In this document: one piece after another, positions 60,671-64,000 of the stretch
How positions within the stretch are numbered: the first letter of the stretch is position 1
Layout of the letters: every line of letters starts with the position of its first letter
Origin: Pseudaquabacterium inlustre
Lineage (GTDB): Bacteria; Pseudomonadota; Gammaproteobacteria; Burkholderiales; Burkholderiaceae_C
Direction: 5' to 3'
Length of the DNA: 64,000 nucleotides
NCBI RefSeq assembly: GCF_038066595.1
Contig: NZ_JBBUTH010000010.1
Span: 434,001 to 498,000 of the forward strand
Program-made: the position numbers and the translations under genes
Notes under the pieces: model-generated
What the model was told of the DNA's origin: nothing
The model's input: only the letters and a program-made list of their open reading frames with translations
Databases searched by the model: none

Positions 60671-61591
60671 ATGACGCCCCTGAGACAACGCATGCTCGAT
60701 GCCATGGTGCTGCGTGGCTTTGCAGCGCGCACGGTGGAGGCCTACATCCACGCCATGGTCGGGCTGGCCAAGCACTACCGCTGCAGCCCTGATCTGCTCA
60801 GCGCGCAACAGGTGCAGGACTACATGCTGCACTTGCACCGCGATCGCAAGCTGTCGTTCTCCAGCGTCAACCAGGCCGCCAGCGGCTTCAAGTTCTTCTA
60901 CGGCACGGTGCTGGGGCGGGATCTGCGCGGGTTCGACGTGCCGTTCGCCCGCGTACCGCAGCAGGTGCCCGAGTTGCTGTCACGCCAGGAGGTGGCAGCG
61001 CTGCTGACCCACGTGCCGCACGTGACGGCCGGCACTTTCCTGCGCCTGGCCTATGCCACCGGCCTGCGCCTGAACGAGTTGTGCCACCTGCGCTGGCGCG
61101 ACGTGCACGCCGAGGTCGACCGCATGTGCATCCACGTGCGCCAGGGCAAGGGCGGCAAGGGCCGGCTGGTGCCGCTGACGCCCGACACGCTGGCCGTGCT
61201 GCAGCAGTGGCGCGCGCTGCAGCCGCCTCGCCCGGCTGAACCACTCGTGCCCGACACGCCCGACTGGGTGTTCACCGCCCGCACCGACCGAGCCCTGCCG
61301 CTGCATGACCAGAGCCCGCAACGCTGGTATCGGGCCGCGGTGACTGCCGCGGGCATCACCAAGCACGGCGGCGTGCACACGCTGCGCCACTGCTACGCCA
61401 CGCACCTGCTGGAGGCGGGCGTGGACGTTTACTCGCTGCAGCAGTGGCTGGGACACCAGCATGTGCAGACCACCGCGCGCTACCTGCACCTGGTGCGGCC
61501 GGATGCTGCCGTGGGCGCGCGGGGTGCCTCGCTGGCACTGTTGACGGCCCTGCCGCTGACGGAGCCCGCGGCAATGGCCGAGCCCGCCTGA
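60671..61591 (+). CDS. Tyrosine recombinase (integrase) of the IS91-type element
   Basis: The start at 60671 has AAGGAG six bases before it; an in-frame ATG at 60617 has none. The 306-residue protein carries the full catalytic set: R in ATGLRLNEL, K in VRQGKGGKGRLVPL, HTLRHCYATH, the LGH histidine and Y in TTARYLHL. An N-terminal SAM-like DNA-binding domain (MLDAMVLRGFAARTVEAYIHAM) precedes it. It is XerC/D-like and lacks an obvious IntI-specific insertion, so it is not read as an integron integrase. Its stop is 10 nt before the transposase start. Some IS91-group elements carry such a partner. Confidence 0.88.
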   Translation: MTPLRQRMLDAMVLRGFAARTVEAYIHAMVGLAKHYRCSPDLLSAQQVQDYMLHLHRDRKLSFSSVNQAASGFKFFYGTVLGRDLRGFDVPFARVPQQVPELLSRQEVAALLTHVPHVTAGTFLRLAYATGLRLNELCHLRWRDVHAEVDRMCIHVRQGKGGKGRLVPLTPDTLAVLQQWRALQPPRPAEPLVPDTPDWVFTARTDRALPLHDQSPQRWYRAAVTAAGITKHGGVHTLRHCYATHLLEAGVDVYSLQQWLGHQHVQTTARYLHLVRPDAAVGARGASLALLTALPLTEPAAMAEPA

Positions 61592-61601
61592 CGCGCCGCG
61601 C

Positions 61602-62852
61602 GTGCCCACCACCCTTGCCGAGGTGCTCAGGCGCTTCGGCCCCGCCGTGCTGGCCCAACGCCATGCCGAGGGACGAGAACTCGCGCCCGTACAGGCCCGC
61701 GCCTGGGCCGCCATCACCCAGTGCCGCACGCCGGCGCTCGGCGGTCAACTGCTGCGCTGTGACGGCTGCCAGGCCGAGCAATGGCGCTGGCACGCCTGCC
61801 GCAACCGCCACTGCCCGCAGTGCCAGACCCGACAACGCGAGGCTTGGCGCCGCGCACGCGGGGCCGAGTTGCTCAACGTGCCGTACTGCCATCTGGTGTT
61901 CACGCTGCCGCATGAGCTGAACCCGCTGGCCGCCGCCCGCCCGCGCTGGCTGTACGACACGCTGCTGGACACCGTGGCCAGCACGCTGACGACGTTTGCG
62001 GCCGATCCCAAGTGGCTGGGCGGCACCGGCGCCTTCACACTGGTGCTGCACACCTGGGCGCAGGACCTGAGCCGCCATCTGCACGTGCATGTGCTGATGG
62101 CCTGCGGCGCGCTGAGCAGCGATGGGCAAGGCCAGCCGCATTGGCAGACCCCGAGGCGCAGCCCCACCTTCCTGTTTCCGGTACGCGCGCTGTCGCAGGT
62201 GTGGCGCGCACGGTTCATCGACACCTTGGTGCAGGCCCAGAGCAGCCCGCGCCCGTGCGTCGATGCCACGGGCCGGCCGATGCCATTGCCCCTGCAGGCG
62301 CTGTGCACTAAGCCGTGGGTGGTCTATGCCAAGACGCCGCTGGCCGGCCCGGCGGCGGTGCTGGACTACCTGAGCCGCTACACCCACCGCACCGCCATCG
62401 GCAACGAGCGATTGCTGGGCATCCATGGCGACCAGGTGCGGTTCCGCACGCGGGTAAACCGCAAGCATGCGGCGGCGGACGCCGCTGCCCGCGCCACCAC
62501 GGCCACCAACCAGCCGCGCAGCCGGGTGACGCAACTGCCAGGCCCGGTGTTCATCGAACGGCTGTTGCAACACGTGGTGCCGCGCGGCTTCAAGCGCATC
62601 CGCCACTATGGCCTGCTGGCCCCGGCCGCCAAGCGCAGCAGGCTGGCCTGCGCCCGGGCGCTGCTGGGAATGCCGGCCGTCCACCCCGAGGTGAGCGAAG
62701 ACGTGGCCCAGTTCATGCGCCGCGTCGCCGCCGTCGACATCCAGACCTGCGCCCACTGCGGGCAAGGCCGATGGCACGCGGTGGCGTGCCAAGCCCCGGA
62801 ACAGGCGATGCCCGTCCACAACCTCACCCATGCGCCACGGGGACCGCCCTGA
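61602..62852 (+). CDS. IS91-family transposase (HUH, rolling-circle type)
   Basis: The 416-residue protein starts at GTG. An N-terminal zinc-binding region has LLRCDGCQ and CRNRHCPQCQ. The HUH motif is HLHVHVLMACG. The two catalytic tyrosines lie in YLSRYTHR (Y-x3-Y), the mark of Y2 IS91 enzymes. It nicks and moves single-stranded DNA from an ori end downstream of the gene. The frame looks complete, so the element may be active. Confidence 0.93.
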   Translation: MPTTLAEVLRRFGPAVLAQRHAEGRELAPVQARAWAAITQCRTPALGGQLLRCDGCQAEQWRWHACRNRHCPQCQTRQREAWRRARGAELLNVPYCHLVFTLPHELNPLAAARPRWLYDTLLDTVASTLTTFAADPKWLGGTGAFTLVLHTWAQDLSRHLHVHVLMACGALSSDGQGQPHWQTPRRSPTFLFPVRALSQVWRARFIDTLVQAQSSPRPCVDATGRPMPLPLQALCTKPWVVYAKTPLAGPAAVLDYLSRYTHRTAIGNERLLGIHGDQVRFRTRVNRKHAAADAAARATTATNQPRSRVTQLPGPVFIERLLQHVVPRGFKRIRHYGLLAPAAKRSRLACARALLGMPAVHPEVSEDVAQFMRRVAAVDIQTCAHCGQGRWHAVACQAPEQAMPVHNLTHAPRGPP

Positions 62853-63113
62853 TGCCCAGGCGCACTGCCATCGACGCCTATCACGGCGGCGGCTCGTGCC
62901 GGCGCTGGGTATGCCTGTGCGCAACGGCCTGGGCGCAAGCCTTGTCATCGCAAATCGCGGTCAGATCAAGGCAGGGCGCGGCTGGTCAGCGAAGCAAAAC
63001 CCACAGAATCGGGTATCGAGAAACCCGGTCATCCTTCGTGTGCCCCAATCGCGCCATTGCCCGATCACCGCGCTGACCTTACATTCCCCTTCAACCGTCG
63101 GCGCGGCGGTCAA

Positions 63114-63197
63114 GTCCAACGAGGTTTATCCGCCGCGACCCACACCGCGCTCCGAGGCTTGCTCGGCGACGCGGCTGATAAACGCTATTCGTTAGGC
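63114..63197 (+). repeat. attC-like integron recombination site
   Basis: The 84-bp stretch opens with GTCCAAC (fits RYYYAAC) and closes with GTTAGGC (fits GTTRRRY). Between them is an imperfect inverted repeat with the matched arms GTTTATC(c)GCCGCG and CGCGGCTGATAAAC, one arm having an extra base. This is the standard layout of an attC hairpin. It would be the end of one cassette and the start of the next. Confidence 0.7.
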
Positions 63198-63202
63198 ATC
63201 AC

Positions 63203-63232
63203 TTGACACGTTGATAGTCATGAGGTTCCTAT
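63203..63232 (+). promoter_or_regulatory. Possible promoter of the cassette gene
   Basis: TTGACA at 63203-63208 and TCCTAT at 63227-63232 are 18 bp apart, resembling a sigma-70 promoter about 70 bp before the ATG. The -10 half is only moderate. Confidence 0.35.
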
Positions 63233-63302
63233 TCCCAAATGACCTGCTTGCGCGGTTAGACTCTTGCGCCAGAGATGAGCTGCTTTCAGAAGGGAGTTGT
63301 CT

Positions 63303-64000
63303 ATGAGCGCCAACCGGAAGAAAACGTGTTTTGTCATCTCCCCCATCGGTGGAGAGGGCACGGACGTACGGCAAGGAGCCGATGATTTTCTAGAGTTGCT
63401 TGTTGCACCTGCTTTGGAGAAATACACATTCGAAGTTATACGCGGCGACAGAATTGCGAACTCTTCAACCATTACAAGCGACATCGTCCGACTGGTGCAA
63501 GAGTCGGACCTTTGTATCATTGACCTCACGGGCAACAACCCAAACGTGTTTTACGAGTGTGGACGCAGGCACGAGACCGGTCGACCATTCATTCAAATGG
63601 TTAGTCGAGCCAGCGAAACGCCGCTCCCCTTTGACGTCTCGGGCATTAGGACAGTCACCTATGATCTCACCTCACCGAGAGCCGTGCTCGATTCGCAACG
63701 AAAGCTTCAAGAGTTCATAGATGCGCTGGTCGCATCCGGCTTCGAGGCTGGCTCAAGCGGCGAGTCTCTTTCGTCTCTGGCGCAAGCGATTGAAAGAATC
63801 GAACGCAAGGTCTCTGCTTTGCTTTCAAGCCCGCAAGCAAGTCAACACTCGAGAGAAAGTGAGTCGGGGGACGACGATATTGACATTAAGGACATTGTGG
63901 CTGGCCCACAGGAGGGCTTCTTGCGGGCTTTCAAGCGTGGAGACATGGATCGCGCCCTCGGCCAGCTTGCGCGACTGAAAAAGGCGGTTTCACCGTTGGA
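63303..64000 (+). CDS. TIR/deoxyribosyltransferase-like domain protein (3' end outside window)
   Basis: Open from the ATG at 63303 (GAAGGGAG about seven bases upstream) to the window end, 232 codons. The N-terminal Rossmann-like domain starts CFVISPIGG (9-17), has a GDRI turn near 48, and ends in CIIDLTGNNPNVFYECG (71-87), with Glu85 the likely catalytic residue. These motifs belong to the nucleoside-deoxyribosyltransferase/TIR-like superfamily often found in anti-phage effectors. After about residue 150 a coiled segment (SLAQAIERIERKVSALL) and an acidic linker lead to an unfinished domain. Codon use and GC are lower than in the rest of the window, so it is foreign. A defence role is inferred from family and context. 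Confidence 0.7.
   Translation, partial: MSANRKKTCFVISPIGGEGTDVRQGADDFLELLVAPALEKYTFEVIRGDRIANSSTITSDIVRLVQESDLCIIDLTGNNPNVFYECGRRHETGRPFIQMVSRASETPLPFDVSGIRTVTYDLTSPRAVLDSQRKLQEFIDALVASGFEAGSSGESLSSLAQAIERIERKVSALLSSPQASQHSRESESGDDDIDIKDIVAGPQEGFLRAFKRGDMDRALGQLARLKKAVSPL

Larger units (their letters stand above)
60560..63110 (+). mobile_element. IS91-family insertion element with accessory tyrosine recombinase
   Basis: The element is defined by two co-directional genes (tyrosine recombinase and HUH transposase) between imperfect inverted ends. The left end has ACGGTGATGGGAATTA at 60568-60583. The right end, read on the minus strand, has ACGGTTGAAGGGGAATGTA at 63098-63080. The right side is followed by CAAG at 63111-63114, a known IS91-type target tetranucleotide. 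IS91 elements make no target duplication, so ends are approximate to some 15 bp. Confidence 0.75.
62853..63302. other. Non-coding right end of the IS91 element, attC-like site and cassette leader
   Basis: No gene is supported. In order it holds about 230 bp of element end (probable ori side), the inverted end at 63080-63098, CAAG at 63111-63114, the attC-like site at 63114-63197, and a 105-bp AT-richer leader to the next ATG. Confidence 0.6.

Noticed and set aside
60671..61591. Reading the tyrosine recombinase as an integron integrase (IntI)
   Set aside because: No IntI-specific extra segment is apparent near the catalytic domain and it is paired with an IS91 transposase 10 nt downstream; XerC/D-like is the better fit.
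62830..63195. Plus-strand open frame of 121 codons after the transposase
   Set aside because: It runs through the element's non-coding end and the attC-like hairpin, has no motif and no ribosome binding site.

Overview
The window is about 70% GC with dense, co-directional genes. It carries a nif/fix block (nifV-nifW-fixABCX, ferredoxin, nifA) whose NifA has the oxygen-sensitive cysteine signature. This points to a nitrogen-fixing betaproteobacterium, most likely Burkholderiales of the Rubrivivax/Ideonella/Azohydromonas kind. That placement is inferred from gene content and protein style, not from a search.

Region 1 (1-50750, + strand) is a tightly packed locus built around one giant gene. 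In order it holds: the 3' part of a TolC-like outer-membrane channel; a 42.4-kb gene for a 14,132-residue LEPR-XLL/DUF4347/RTX-repeat surface protein; a small DUF3467 protein; a GAF-membrane-HlyD fusion; a PqqD-like/M50 protease/HlyD fusion; a truncated SecA-like ATPase; and a small periplasmic HlyD-type adaptor. Several junctions overlap by 4-17 nt. No HlyB-type ABC exporter lies in the window, and the only nucleotide-driven motor encoded in this locus is the SecA-like protein. I read the set as a candidate dedicated export and processing system for the giant protein, with TolC outlet, three adaptors, an intramembrane protease and an unusual motor. This is the best candidate for an undescribed system.

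The giant protein is a mosaic: LEPR signature, DUF4347, several RTX blocks, a metzincin-like HExxHxxGxxH site, long beta-rich regions, Calx-beta-like and PPC-like domains, more than 20 copies of a W-containing module of about 75-80 residues, and a C-terminal RTX-like field. That field contains six tandem copies of an exactly 723-bp (241-codon) unit.

Region 2 (50776-58972, - strand) is a nitrogen-fixation block: nifV, nifW, fixA, fixB, fixC, fixX, a ferritin-like gene and a [2Fe-2S] ferredoxin, followed by nifA. Upstream of nifV there is a full NifA-type promoter: UAS TGT-N10-ACA, an IHF-consensus site and a -24/-12 sigma-54 element. Upstream of nifA lie a perfect FNR/FixK box and a probable sigma-54 element. 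FixABCX would bifurcate electrons to ferredoxin for nitrogenase, NifV makes homocitrate for FeMo-co, and NifA activates the set under low oxygen.

Region 3 (58973-64000) has an RhlE-type DEAD-box helicase (- strand), then an IS91-family element carrying a tyrosine recombinase plus a HUH transposase. Next come an attC-like integron recombination site and a lower-GC gene, cut by the window end, for a TIR/deoxyribosyltransferase-like protein that may be a cassette-borne defence gene.
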